Below are positions 25,019 to 33,695 of a stretch of 64,000 bases of DNA, one piece after another. The DNA lies in contig NZ_JHXV01000019.1 of NCBI RefSeq assembly GCF_000621625.1, positions 27,666 to 91,665 of the forward strand. Reading direction: 5' to 3'. The position numbers were made by a program, and so were the translations under genes. Under the pieces are notes generated by a model. That model searched no databases, was not told the DNA's origin, and was given only the letters and a program-made list of their open reading frames with translations. The DNA comes from Crocinitomix catalasitica ATCC 23190 (GTDB taxonomy: Bacteria > Bacteroidota > Bacteroidia > Flavobacteriales_D > Crocinitomicaceae). The number at the start of each line of letters is the position of its first letter. The first letter of the stretch is position 1.

Positions 25019-25552
25019 ATGAACCGAATTAATCGTATTTTAATCAATATTTTATGCTGCTTTCAATTCATTTGGAGTTCGATCCTAATATTTTTTAGTG
25101 TAAAAGGACTTGTAACAATTGATTGTGACAACCCCCAACAATATTCAGCACATGCTGAAATACTAATTAGTGACAATTGTTACCTCAACTATTTTCTAGT
25201 CTACAATATTAGTTTTATTGTGCCTTTCGTCGGATTAATTGCCAGTATTCTATTATTTTATAAACAAAAAATTGGATGGATTGGCAGTGTTTTTGTAAAT
25301 GCGATGTTTGCGGTAATTCTTGTTTTTCTCTTAACTATCACTCAGTTCACGTTAAGATATACCGAGTTATTAATAATGTTGATACTAATTATTGGTGTTT
25401 TAGGATTGGTATTGATGTGTAAAAGATCTATTCGTGAATATTTTAAAGTTAAGATTTGGCACATAGTACTGATTGGCGTTGTAATTGGACTTTTGATATT
25501 GATAAATTATATGATTTTTTCGATAGAACCAGAAGTTGGTGGTTGCGGTTAG
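25019..25552 (+). CDS. four-helix integral membrane protein, hypothetical
   Basis: 177 residues with hydrophobic segments near 8-30, 60-82, 88-112 and 115-135, plus another at 148-168. A loop after the first contains Cys residues (DCDNPQQYSAHAEILISDNCY). I do not recognise a family. It is flanked by non-coding DNA on both sides and is very AT-rich. It could belong to the neighbouring candidate defence island or be an unrelated orphan; it faces the opposite direction to the island genes. Confidence 0.6.
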   Translation: MNRINRILINILCCFQFIWSSILIFFSVKGLVTIDCDNPQQYSAHAEILISDNCYLNYFLVYNISFIVPFVGLIASILLFYKQKIGWIGSVFVNAMFAVILVFLLTITQFTLRYTELLIMLILIIGVLGLVLMCKRSIREYFKVKIWHIVLIGVVIGLLILINYMIFSIEPEVGGCG

Positions 25553-25716
25553 GCTTTTGAGATGGTTTGGAGATATGGCAACGATCCTTATTGAGAATGC
25601 TTTGTGTTGGCATAATTCAAAGAACAGAGTCATTATGCTGCGTTATCTAGATATGAATCGGGAGAGGGTGAGAGGTGGGTAGCTCTCAGTATTACCCTTC
25701 TATTCTTTACGCAAAA

Positions 25717-26148
25717 CTACTCAACCCACCAAAAGTTGGTACAAGAATTCTTTAAAAGTCCATGATGACCATTATTAATAATAATTATTTTTTCTTTCTT
25801 AGCTTCAGCAGGGATGTCGTGGATAAAATTTTTATTATAAAATGGCTTATGATTAGCAATAAGTATAGATTCTGGAATTTCTAAGTTGTCAAAATTATGA
25901 TCAACAATCTCACCTACCGCATAATTAACATTATTTGCAAATTGCCAAAAAGAACGTTCATGTTGCGAAAGCCGTTTGCTAAATTTTTGATCTGTTTTAC
26001 CAATATAAGCTAAAGTATCTCTGCCATAAACATGAGAATCGCAATAAATTTGATATAGCACATTTTCATTGTGTTGTCTTTCAAACTCTGCTGGATCCCA
26101 TCTTTCCTTAAATTTCCAGTCGATAATAATTTCTTTATATTCTGCCAT
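25717..26148 (-). CDS. GIY-YIG nuclease superfamily-like protein
   Basis: 143 residues. The GIY-YIG layout is visible: YQIYCDSH (GIY strand), TLAYIGKT (YIG strand), KRLSQHERSFW (the catalytic Arg helix), then ESILIANHKPFYNKN carrying the Glu metal ligand and the Asn. The first about 25 residues are charged, and the C-terminal tail (KKEKIIIINNGHHGLLKNSCTNFWWVE) is not part of the fold. The NACHT gene lies 78 bases upstream on the same strand, so the two may share a transcript. Nuclease activity is predicted from motifs only; sensor or anchoring roles are also possible. Confidence 0.72.
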   Translation of the reverse strand: MAEYKEIIIDWKFKERWDPAEFERQHNENVLYQIYCDSHVYGRDTLAYIGKTDQKFSKRLSQHERSFWQFANNVNYAVGEIVDHNFDNLEIPESILIANHKPFYNKNFIHDIPAEAKKEKIIIINNGHHGLLKNSCTNFWWVE

Positions 26149-26227
26149 AATACTATTTGATTTGTTACAGGCTTATTTCAGTATGATACACAGTTTAATT
26201 TTTTATACAGGAGTCAAAATACAATAG

Positions 26228-29200
26228 TTACATATTAATCAATTTTTTAATTTGTTTTAAGGTTAATGTTTTTGAAATGGACGAATAATATTGATCCTCA
26301 AATTTTGGTATCTGATAAAATAAATACTTAACTCCTTCAAAATTTCTTACCCAATACTCTAGTCTTCCCTTTACACGAAGAAAATCACTCTCATTTTTAC
26401 ATCCTGCACTTACTATTTCCTTCAAATATTCGGTCCTATGGTCCCAATCCCCACCCCCATAATTATTTACAAGTGAATCTTCATAAATTTCAATTAGATC
26501 CTCCAACTCAAATTTTTCAATGCAATTTTGTTTTGAATATCTCATCTCTGGCAATTGCTGATTTCTGATAATCCAATCTTTGAAATAATTCAAAGTTCGA
26601 GCGGTATTAGAATTGTCATATTTGATTAAAGATTTTAAGATATCCAATTTCAACTCTTCTTCAATCGAAGATTCTAAAATATTATAGCAATATTCTAAGG
26701 CACTACTATTTTCTCTTATAATTAATTTGTCAATAGAATGGATTTTTAAACTCTGTTCAAACTGATCTAATAAATCAATAATTTCATACTCAAGCCCTCC
26801 CAAATTTAAATAGTAGTCCACCAAATCTCTTTTCTCGTAATATTTATAATTCTCAGCTTTTATCTCTTTGAGAATGAAATTAGTTGCCTCACGTAAATTG
26901 TTATTATTACAGTGTTTGAAATGGTTCATCCTTACTGGATAGAGAATATTGGAACTTTCAAGATTTTCCAATATTCTATCATTAGTCTTAGAAAGCCCTG
27001 CTTTTTCTATGACAAAATTAGTTATCCAATTCTTTGCGTTTTCTTCATCCTTAATTTTTGATGGCAACGCTGGAACAATGAAACACTCCAGATACAATAA
27101 GTCTAGATAAAATTCATCTGGAAGTGAAATCTCAATTCTCGCAGAAAAATATGCTAAATAAAGTTCTAAATACCGAAAATTGAATCGGTTTTCATTCGCT
27201 CGAATGGCAGTTTTAAAATTTGCTTTTTTCCAAGTATTATTAATCCATGTAATTATAAATTCAACTGATTTTTCATCAAAAATGAAGTCTACATCCTTAT
27301 CATATTTTAATAACTCACTTAAAGTAAACCATGTCCAACTTTTATTATTGTTTACCAATGATTCAACTTCTTTATAGCTTACAAATTCCTTTTCTCGGCA
27401 TTTTTCACGTAATACCTGAGCCACAATATTGTTGGTCATTTGATCGTCATTAAACGATCGCTTTTTGTAGTCATAAATTTGCTCTTGAGTTAGCTCCAAT
27501 GCGGAATTAGAATTCTCTTCGAATAGGTTTAAGGTCTCTGTTAAGAATTCTTTTTTACTAAACAATAATTCTAAATCACGCTTCCTTTTATCTGTACTCG
27601 AAATTGCAGGAAACTGTTCGATATAGCTATACTTTTCTGTATTGATTTCCTGTAAATTCTTATAAAAGAGATCAAAAAGCGTTTTGTTCTCTCTCCAATT
27701 AAGGCAGTCTCTAACCCTTAAAACAACTTCTGTGGATAATGAATTCTTACGAACCCTTTCTAAAAGGTAGTCAACACATTGGTGGTTAGCAATCAATGAA
27801 ATAGCACTAAACGCGTTTAATTGCCATTGCTTGTCTGATTCGAACTTTCCAAACAAGATTTTGAATGCTGCAAATTCTGTTTTTGTAGCTTTAAAGAAGT
27901 TTTTAAAATCATCATTTAATTCTTTATAATGCTCTTCAATACAATGATTTAATAAATTTGTAACAAGATTTAGATCAGTTATTTTGCCTTCATTATAATA
28001 AGGAGCTGTTTTCTCTAAAGTATTCCTCATAACGCTTTCAAACATGTTATGAAAATATGAAAGCTTTTCAAAACTAACTCCCCATTCTAAAATGCACACC
28101 AAGCTCTCAGGTTGTCTAATTTCTTTGATAGCCGCTTCAAGGTTATACTTTTCAGCAAATACATTCTCTTTGCGCTCACCCACCCCTGAAACTTCAAGCT
28201 CTCTTAGTAATGATATCCCTTCAAGCAGAATGTTTAAAAAATCTTCGAGATGATCAGAATCTATTAGGTATTGATAAAGTCCCGCACGATAGTACTGCCC
28301 CAATTCCAACTCATTGTTTGTTAAGATCTGGTTAGTTAATTTAATACTCGATATTTTTAAAGAGGCTAGTGTGTTTAGACAATTATATTTGGTTTTTTCA
28401 TCTATTATTGAATTACAAATTTTATCTAATAGAATTTTTTCAATTCGTAGCTTATGTTCATCAATTGAATCAAAATTTTCAAATAGTCTTATCGCTTCAG
28501 AAATGATCAAGCTTTCATTTGATGCTTCTACCTTATTTAAGAGATATTCTATGATTTTAGAGCTATCTGAAACGAAATAGGATAAATCATCCGATTCAAA
28601 TTTGGTATTTCTTATGATAATTCCTTTTGCTTCAAAAGATTCATAAATCTCTTTAAATATGGTTTCCCTCAATGAAAGTTCAATTTTATCTTTTTCAAAC
28701 CGTACTAAAACGTCTGGTTCTCCATCAAGAATCCAATTAAACAAGTTCTTAAAAGCGGCACCATCAACATCTAATAGACCAAATAAGAAAGAAACAGTAT
28801 TCAACCAAGAAGGTTTGATTTTATCATAATTAGGTGAAAAAGAAATGAATTTCCTAATTTGTTCAAATCCAAGCTCCGAGAGATACTTTGCGGCTAGATA
28901 TTCTTGGAAATTGTTATGTTCAAATTCCCATCTATGGTTATTATTTGACCCCCTATTGAATAAAAAAGTTCCTTTAATCATTTTGAAGATTTGAGGACTT
29001 GATACTATTTCAAGTACTTCACTTTGTTCGTCAAGATAGTTTCTCTCAAAACACTCTGCGGTTAAAGCCAGTTTTTGAATTTCCTTTTTAATTTCAGCTC
29101 CATATTCTCTTAAATTGGAAACAGTATTGGTAAACTTATTAAAGTCCTCATTTATCCTTAAATCAATAAGGTAGTCAAATATTACTTTTCTTGATTCAGG

Positions 29201-30316
29201 AATACGGATTTCCATTTGGTAAAATTCTAAAATTCGAACTAAGAAAAACGGTGAGTAAAGTAAGTCTTGAAACTTAGTTTTTTCAATTAGTTTTATGAAC
29301 AACTTCGACTTTTTACTTAAGCGGTCAGAAATGTATTTATTTACAGTAAGCCAATCTAACCCTCTTAATATATAAGTTTTAAAACCGTCAATAGTCGCAA
29401 CACTGTTATGAGTTTCGGCTGTATAAAAGTTATTTCGGCATGTTACTACGATTGTTGCTTCTTTATACTTTTTGCCAAGTAACGAAATACTTTTTGCAAC
29501 TGTACCAATATGATCGGGATGAACTTCATCAAGAGCATCAAGAAGAATTAGTAAATTTTGTTCCGGAACCTTGGAAAAAGAATCAAAGTTTAGCTTAATA
29601 ACATCTTCAATACTCTCTTTGTCTGAAATCGTATTCAATCTGATTTTAAAGGGATACAAATCTTTATTTGGCAGAGAATACAAATATGCGAGATGATCTA
29701 GCTCAATACTCTTTCCTGAACCAGCAACACCCAATACCGTAATCTGTTTGTTCGATTGAATAATATCTTCTAAAGACCTATTTTCAAAAGAATGGTTTTT
29801 TTCATCATTTACAGGTCTGATATATTTTGGGATGTGGTCTTTTAGAGGAGGGAGTAATTCTTTCTTAGGTAGTTCTTTAATGATTGGACTTTCTTCAATA
29901 GTATCAATGAATACTTCAATTTTTTCTATCTCTAATAATTCTTGGATTGTTACTTCACCTCTTCCGTTAATTTTTTCGTCCCATTGTTTTAAAGCATTCG
30001 AAATTTTCTTTTCATGATCCAATTTGATCTTTCTTAACAATTGGGAGTTATATTTAGCACTATTTTTATCAATTACAGTATGATGATTGGGACAAAGTAT
30101 AAATAAGTTTTCAATCAAGTTAATTGATTCAGAATCAAGCTCTATTTCATGTCTTGGCCCATTTTCATTTACGGCGATTATGTGACAAACTTCTCCAATT
30201 AAAACTTTATTTTCTAGATTATAAATCTCCTCCTTACATTTCGGAAATGCACATTGATTACCCGAAAGTGCAAAAAGACTTTTCTTTATGGCATCAGATA
30301 TTGATTTTCTAGCCAT
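26228..30316 (-). CDS. HNH-NACHT NTPase, candidate NLR-like antiphage protein
   Basis: 1362 residues. N-terminal HNH nuclease (1-115): C22 and C27, VCHIIA with H45, N70, LCPNHHTVID with C75, H78/H79 and D83. NACHT NTPase (about 185-480): Walker A GVAGSGKS at 196-203 and Walker B LLILLDALDEV at 255-265. The remaining about 850 residues are helical and leucine-rich, like HEAT/ARM-type sensor arrays, with no family named. Bacterial NACHT proteins with a nuclease at one end and a repeat sensor at the other are known antiphage systems. An XRE-type gene sits six bases upstream and a GIY-YIG-like gene downstream. The DNA is visibly more AT-rich than nearby housekeeping genes. Confidence 0.85.
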   Translation of the reverse strand: MARKSISDAIKKSLFALSGNQCAFPKCKEEIYNLENKVLIGEVCHIIAVNENGPRHEIELDSESINLIENLFILCPNHHTVIDKNSAKYNSQLLRKIKLDHEKKISNALKQWDEKINGRGEVTIQELLEIEKIEVFIDTIEESPIIKELPKKELLPPLKDHIPKYIRPVNDEKNHSFENRSLEDIIQSNKQITVLGVAGSGKSIELDHLAYLYSLPNKDLYPFKIRLNTISDKESIEDVIKLNFDSFSKVPEQNLLILLDALDEVHPDHIGTVAKSISLLGKKYKEATIVVTCRNNFYTAETHNSVATIDGFKTYILRGLDWLTVNKYISDRLSKKSKLFIKLIEKTKFQDLLYSPFFLVRILEFYQMEIRIPESRKVIFDYLIDLRINEDFNKFTNTVSNLREYGAEIKKEIQKLALTAECFERNYLDEQSEVLEIVSSPQIFKMIKGTFLFNRGSNNNHRWEFEHNNFQEYLAAKYLSELGFEQIRKFISFSPNYDKIKPSWLNTVSFLFGLLDVDGAAFKNLFNWILDGEPDVLVRFEKDKIELSLRETIFKEIYESFEAKGIIIRNTKFESDDLSYFVSDSSKIIEYLLNKVEASNESLIISEAIRLFENFDSIDEHKLRIEKILLDKICNSIIDEKTKYNCLNTLASLKISSIKLTNQILTNNELELGQYYRAGLYQYLIDSDHLEDFLNILLEGISLLRELEVSGVGERKENVFAEKYNLEAAIKEIRQPESLVCILEWGVSFEKLSYFHNMFESVMRNTLEKTAPYYNEGKITDLNLVTNLLNHCIEEHYKELNDDFKNFFKATKTEFAAFKILFGKFESDKQWQLNAFSAISLIANHQCVDYLLERVRKNSLSTEVVLRVRDCLNWRENKTLFDLFYKNLQEINTEKYSYIEQFPAISSTDKRKRDLELLFSKKEFLTETLNLFEENSNSALELTQEQIYDYKKRSFNDDQMTNNIVAQVLREKCREKEFVSYKEVESLVNNNKSWTWFTLSELLKYDKDVDFIFDEKSVEFIITWINNTWKKANFKTAIRANENRFNFRYLELYLAYFSARIEISLPDEFYLDLLYLECFIVPALPSKIKDEENAKNWITNFVIEKAGLSKTNDRILENLESSNILYPVRMNHFKHCNNNNLREATNFILKEIKAENYKYYEKRDLVDYYLNLGGLEYEIIDLLDQFEQSLKIHSIDKLIIRENSSALEYCYNILESSIEEELKLDILKSLIKYDNSNTARTLNYFKDWIIRNQQLPEMRYSKQNCIEKFELEDLIEIYEDSLVNNYGGGDWDHRTEYLKEIVSAGCKNESDFLRVKGRLEYWVRNFEGVKYLFYQIPKFEDQYYSSISKTLTLKQIKKLINM

Positions 30317-30321
30317 TTAAA

Positions 30322-30525
30322 CTATTCATTTATACTGGTTTTCAAATCAATTAAATCTTTTACACTTACCTCAAGTATTTTTGCAATTTGAAATAACAAT
30401 TCTAAACTTGGTTGCGTTCTATTTTGAAAATAAGAGTTAACCATATTATAGCTTTTACTTAACTTTTCAGCTAGCCAAACTTGTTTTAGACCTTTCTCTT
30501 CAAGTACCTCTTTAATTCGGTTCAC
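30322..30525 (-). CDS. XRE/Cro-type HTH regulator
   Basis: 67 residues starting at GTG (30525-30523). A single helix-turn-helix domain: IKEVLEEKGLKQVWLAEKLSKSYNMVNSYFQNRTQPSLELLFQIAKILEVSVKDLI. Such small Cro/C1 proteins commonly control adjacent defence genes. It ends six bases before the HNH-NACHT start, so the two are co-transcribed. TATTTTTA on the minus strand (30554-30547) may be its -7 box. A small ATAA-CGA-TTAT palindrome at 30530-30540 could serve as an autoregulatory site. Confidence 0.88.
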   Translation of the reverse strand: MNRIKEVLEEKGLKQVWLAEKLSKSYNMVNSYFQNRTQPSLELLFQIAKILEVSVKDLIDLKTSINE

Positions 30526-30676
30526 TATGATAACGATTATGAAGAATAAAAATAGGACTATTATTTAATAATATAAAATATTTTGAGATAGAACTATACA
30601 ATTAAATCTATTTCGCATATATCATTCACCCAAATGATAATAACTAAAAATTCCAAAACACACCCTCCCAAAAAAC

Positions 30677-31405
30677 TCAATTCCTTCCCTTCTCATCCGG
30701 ATACAAATCCATCACCCGATCACTTTGCCAATAATCCTTGGTTTCGATATCCAAAATGGAAACTTTGCCTTTAAAAGCAGCACCAGTATCAATATTCCAA
30801 ACACTCATGCGTTGCCAAGGATATTCAATGCCCCAATTTAAAGTTGGGGTATGACCGAGATAGATTTCATGAAAGAGGTTCAGTCGTTTAGGAAATGAAA
30901 TTTCATCTGGGCTTACTTTTCCATGAACAGCCACAGCGAGCTCCCACAAGGTTCTATCCCAATTGCAATACGATTGATCGAACTCTTTAACTGGTCCGTG
31001 TAATGAAGAAAAACCAGCGTGAATGAAGAGTCTATTTTCATCGTCAATGATATAATACTTCATCTTATTAAAAAATTCCTGATGCAAAAGTCTTTCCTCG
31101 GCACTGATGTTTTGATAACTATCAATTGTCGCTTGTCCACCATGTTTTAACCAAAGTGGTTTTAGTAAATCCTTGCTCAGCCAGTCGTTGCACCAAGCAT
31201 CATGGTTGCCATAAATAAATTCACATTGGTGTGTTTTTTCCAATTCAATTAAAAACTGAATGGTTTGTGCGGAATCACTCCAACCATCTACATAATCACC
31301 CAAAAATATTAGTTGATCATCTACGGTAACTTCGGCACGTTTTAGTGCTTGTTTTAAGCCTTTTAAACCACCGTGTACATCTCCAATTACCAAGGTTCTT
31401 TTCAT
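30677..31405 (-). CDS. metallophosphoesterase, PP1/ApaH-like phosphatase
   Basis: 242 residues from the ATG at 31405, chosen because the -7 box at 31434-31427 lies upstream of it and would overlap any longer start. Metal-binding motifs: GDVHGG, GDYVDG, YGNHDAW, IHAGF and LGHTP. Belongs to the serine/threonine phosphatase-like calcineurin group, which includes bacterial protein phosphatases and Ap4A hydrolases; the substrate cannot be told. It stands alone between the defence-like island and arfB. Confidence 0.92.
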   Translation of the reverse strand: MKRTLVIGDVHGGLKGLKQALKRAEVTVDDQLIFLGDYVDGWSDSAQTIQFLIELEKTHQCEFIYGNHDAWCNDWLSKDLLKPLWLKHGGQATIDSYQNISAEERLLHQEFFNKMKYYIIDDENRLFIHAGFSSLHGPVKEFDQSYCNWDRTLWELAVAVHGKVSPDEISFPKRLNLFHEIYLGHTPTLNWGIEYPWQRMSVWNIDTGAAFKGKVSILDIETKDYWQSDRVMDLYPDEKGRN

Positions 31406-31426
31406 TCGACTGTATTTATTGCGGTA

Positions 31427-31434
31427 CAAAATTA
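31427..31434 (-). promoter_or_regulatory. -7 element of the metallophosphoesterase promoter
   Basis: TAATTTTG on the minus strand matches TAnnTTTG exactly and lies 21 bases upstream of the ATG. It fixes the start choice for this gene. Confidence 0.55.
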
Positions 31435-31524
31435 ATGGATCGTTCGAAGAAGTAGCCTAGGAAACTAAAAGAATTGCAGTGTTTTTTAAGGAATGGCATC
31501 GCTTCCCAATGAAGAAGAGAAAGT

Positions 31525-31929
31525 TTATTCCAACCCAGGTTTCTGTCGCAAGTTTTTCTTCTCACTTTGGCGGGCTTTGTTTTTGGCATTTTTGATTTTG
31601 GAACCGCGCGTAGGTTTGGTTGCTCTTCGCACTTTCGGTCGAATTAAATTCTTGGTCAAAATAGCAAAGAGGCGCTCAGTAACCAATGCTTTGTTCCGAA
31701 ATTGGCTGCGGCTTTCTTGTGCGGCTAATTGCAAGACACCTTCGTTGGTTAATTGTGGAGCAAGATTCTTTAATAAACGGCGTTTTTCACTTTCACTGAG
31801 CCCGTTTGAATTGATCACATCAAATGTGAGCACCACTTTAGATGCCACCTTATTGACATGTTGTCCTCCCGCACCAGAACTTCGAACGGCTTTAAAGACC
31901 GTTTCATTTAGAATGAGTTCCTTATCCAT
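31525..31929 (-). CDS. arfB: alternative ribosome-rescue factor ArfB-type peptidyl-tRNA hydrolase
   Basis: 134 residues. The GGQ domain is clear (RSSGAGGQHVNKVASKVVLTFDV, with GGQ hydrolysing peptidyl-tRNA). It lacks the stop-codon recognition domains of RF1/RF2. The C-terminal tail is strongly basic (RPKVRRATKPTRGSKIKNAKNKARQSEKKNLRQK), which in ArfB inserts into the empty mRNA channel of stalled ribosomes. Length matches the family. No operon partner. Confidence 0.94.
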   Translation of the reverse strand: MDKELILNETVFKAVRSSGAGGQHVNKVASKVVLTFDVINSNGLSESEKRRLLKNLAPQLTNEGVLQLAAQESRSQFRNKALVTERLFAILTKNLIRPKVRRATKPTRGSKIKNAKNKARQSEKKNLRQKPGLE

Positions 31930-32080
31930 ATTACAAAAATAATAAGATTATATGGGATCAAAACCAATTGTTGCAGACGAGCTAAATAATTGAGTTTATT
32001 CAAATAAAATTAAAACATCCTTTTTAATACATCAATATTTTATTTTGAAATTTTGAATACCCGATTTTATTTAACATCTT

Positions 32081-32109
32081 CTTCCTTTTTTTACAGCAAA
32101 AAAAGGAAG
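32081..32109. repeat. 12-bp perfect inverted repeat with 5-base loop
   Basis: CTTCCTTTTTTT (32081-32092) and AAAAAAAGGAAG (32098-32109) around ACAGC. It has terminator-like composition but no nearby gene ends there. Confidence 0.7.
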
Positions 32110-32480
32110 CAAAAAAGGCTGCCTGGCAGGGCCTACATCCAATAGCCCGCTTTTACTCACCAACACCACTCTTAAAACTGGAAAAGATCGGCGATCTCCA
32201 ATCAGAGATTGTAGCTTCCTCACTTTTTTACCAGTTTCAATTCGTTTCTTATGGTTCTTAAAAGAATGGCATCGAAAAATCGAGTTTCGGATATGATTAT
32301 TGGGTTAAGTTATAATTAGTAAAATTATTTCTCAACCTAAAAATCAATCAAAACTTATTCTCTAGTACAAAATGACCATTTTGGACTAAAGACCTCCCAA
32401 ACTTTTGTAACTGATTTATTATATCGACATGATTTGGAAGTTGGCAGCGAAATGCGATCAACGAAAATTGAATGCACAAA

Positions 32481-32513
32481 AAAAGGACACTCATTGCTGA
32501 ATGTCCTTTTGTA
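32481..32513 (-). terminator. terminator of the cold-shock gene
   Basis: AAAAGGACA (32481-32489) pairs with TGTCCTTTT (32502-32510). Read on the minus strand the hairpin is followed by a T-run (32484-32477), about 22 bases after the csp stop. Confidence 0.85.
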
Positions 32514-32534
32514 AAAAAAAATATATTTAGTGGC

Positions 32535-32726
32535 TTAAACTACTGATACTTTAACCGCGTTTAATCCTTTTTTTCCTTCTTGAAGTTCAAACTCAACATT
32601 GTCACCATCTCTGATCTCATCGATCAATCCTGATACGTGTACAAAATGTTCTTTACCTGTTCCTTCTTCTTCGATAAATCCAAATCCTTTTGATTCATTG
32701 AAAAACTTTACTGTTCCTTTATTCAT
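32535..32726 (-). CDS. cold-shock domain protein
   Basis: 63 residues, a single CspA-type domain. RNP1 KGFGFI and RNP2-like HFVHVS are in place, with the start MNKGTVKFFNESKGFGFI typical. Binds single-stranded RNA/DNA as an RNA chaperone in the cytosol. A consensus -7 box about 45 bases upstream predicts a leader of about 40 bases, much shorter than the E. coli cspA leader, so cold regulation by a long 5' UTR is not evident. A strong terminator follows. Confidence 0.96.
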   Translation of the reverse strand: MNKGTVKFFNESKGFGFIEEEGTGKEHFVHVSGLIDEIRDGDNVEFELQEGKKGLNAVKVSVV

Positions 32727-32770
32727 GTTCTTAAATTGTTATTGTAATTTGATTATTACAATTATGATGC

Positions 32771-32778
32771 CAAAGGTA
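32771..32778 (-). promoter_or_regulatory. -7 element of the cold-shock gene promoter
   Basis: TACCTTTG on the minus strand is an exact TAnnTTTG match, 44 bases upstream of the ATG. Confidence 0.55.
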
Positions 32779-32829
32779 GTTAAATAATTGATTTATAATT
32801 AAATAATTCTAACTTATTATTTTCGTCGC

Positions 32830-33582
32830 TTATTTTTCACGAAATAAATTCATTGTAAAAGTCAAAAGTTCTACCCCACCAGGCTTGCCATGACCGGGAA
32901 CAACAACCTCAACATCAGGATACAAATCGATAATATTATTGACAGTATTTGACCATTCTTTTGTGTTTGCATCTCCTAAATAACCTTCAGATGCGCCCAC
33001 TTCTTTTATCAAACAACCTCCAAAAAGCACTTTATCCTTCGAGAAATAGCCAATAATATTGTCACTTGTATGTCCTTCACCTAAAAATTGGTTCTCGACA
33101 AATGTATTCCCCACTTCAATTATTCCTGTATTCTCAAATCCATTTTCAGGAATCGGCACTTTCATTTCCTCACAAATCTTAATCGTATTAGCAGAAGCAT
33201 AAGAAGGGATTTCAGCCAAATGAAAAGCATTCAATCCACCCAAACAATCATCGTGAAAATGTGTCACAACGATTCCTTTAATTTTAAGCTGCTGTTCTGT
33301 TTTTAACCAATTGATTAAGGTCTTGGCAGCGGCATCATCAACAGGTGTATCGTAGACAATCGCTTCACCATTATCAATTACTATTAAACCATTACAAGGA
33401 ACGTTACCAAAGTCATCAGTTTGCAAATAGGAAATATGCACAAAAGTATTCGCTGTTAATTGTTCTATTTTAAGCGATTCACTTTCAAAATTAAGCATTG
33501 GTTTTTGGTGCGTACATCCCAATAAAATAAGGCCAATAAATAAACTTAAAACCAGTTTCCAGTTCTTGTAATTAAATTTCAT
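32830..33582 (-). CDS. subclass B1 metallo-beta-lactamase, lipoprotein form
   Basis: 250 residues. The signal ends LILLGCTHQ, a lipobox with C23, so the enzyme should be lipid-anchored. All subclass B1 zinc ligands are present: H108, H110 and D112 in THFHDDCLGGL, H171 in GEGHTSDN, C190 in FGGCLIK, H231 in VPGHGKPG. K193 corresponds to the substrate-binding Lys, and LGDAN is a B1 hallmark. B1 enzymes hydrolyse most beta-lactams including carbapenems. The context shows no mobile element, so it appears chromosomal and intrinsic, as in several flavobacteria. Spectrum and activity cannot be judged from sequence. Confidence 0.9.
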   Translation of the reverse strand: MKFNYKNWKLVLSLFIGLILLGCTHQKPMLNFESESLKIEQLTANTFVHISYLQTDDFGNVPCNGLIVIDNGEAIVYDTPVDDAAAKTLINWLKTEQQLKIKGIVVTHFHDDCLGGLNAFHLAEIPSYASANTIKICEEMKVPIPENGFENTGIIEVGNTFVENQFLGEGHTSDNIIGYFSKDKVLFGGCLIKEVGASEGYLGDANTKEWSNTVNNIIDLYPDVEVVVPGHGKPGGVELLTFTMNLFREK

Positions 33583-33695
33583 AAGACATTCGGAGATATT
33601 TACCGTTCGAAATTAAGTAATATCTATTCATTAACAAAACAAAATTTATGCGCTTTAATCCCAAATAACTGAAAATTCGCTATAAGAATCCTTGT

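Larger units (their letters stand above)
31930..32534. other. 605-base non-coding region
   Basis: No gene is supported. It holds a perfect 12-bp inverted repeat at 32081-32109, a GC-richer stretch with small pairing segments (CTGCC-T-GGCAG near 32120 and GATC-GGC-GATC near 32188), and at the right end the terminator of the cold-shock gene. The middle looks like a decayed or repetitive element. Confidence 0.6.

Noticed and set aside
31493..31942. 149-codon frame opposite arfB
   Set aside because: It fully overlaps the clearly identified arfB gene on the other strand and shows no family features.
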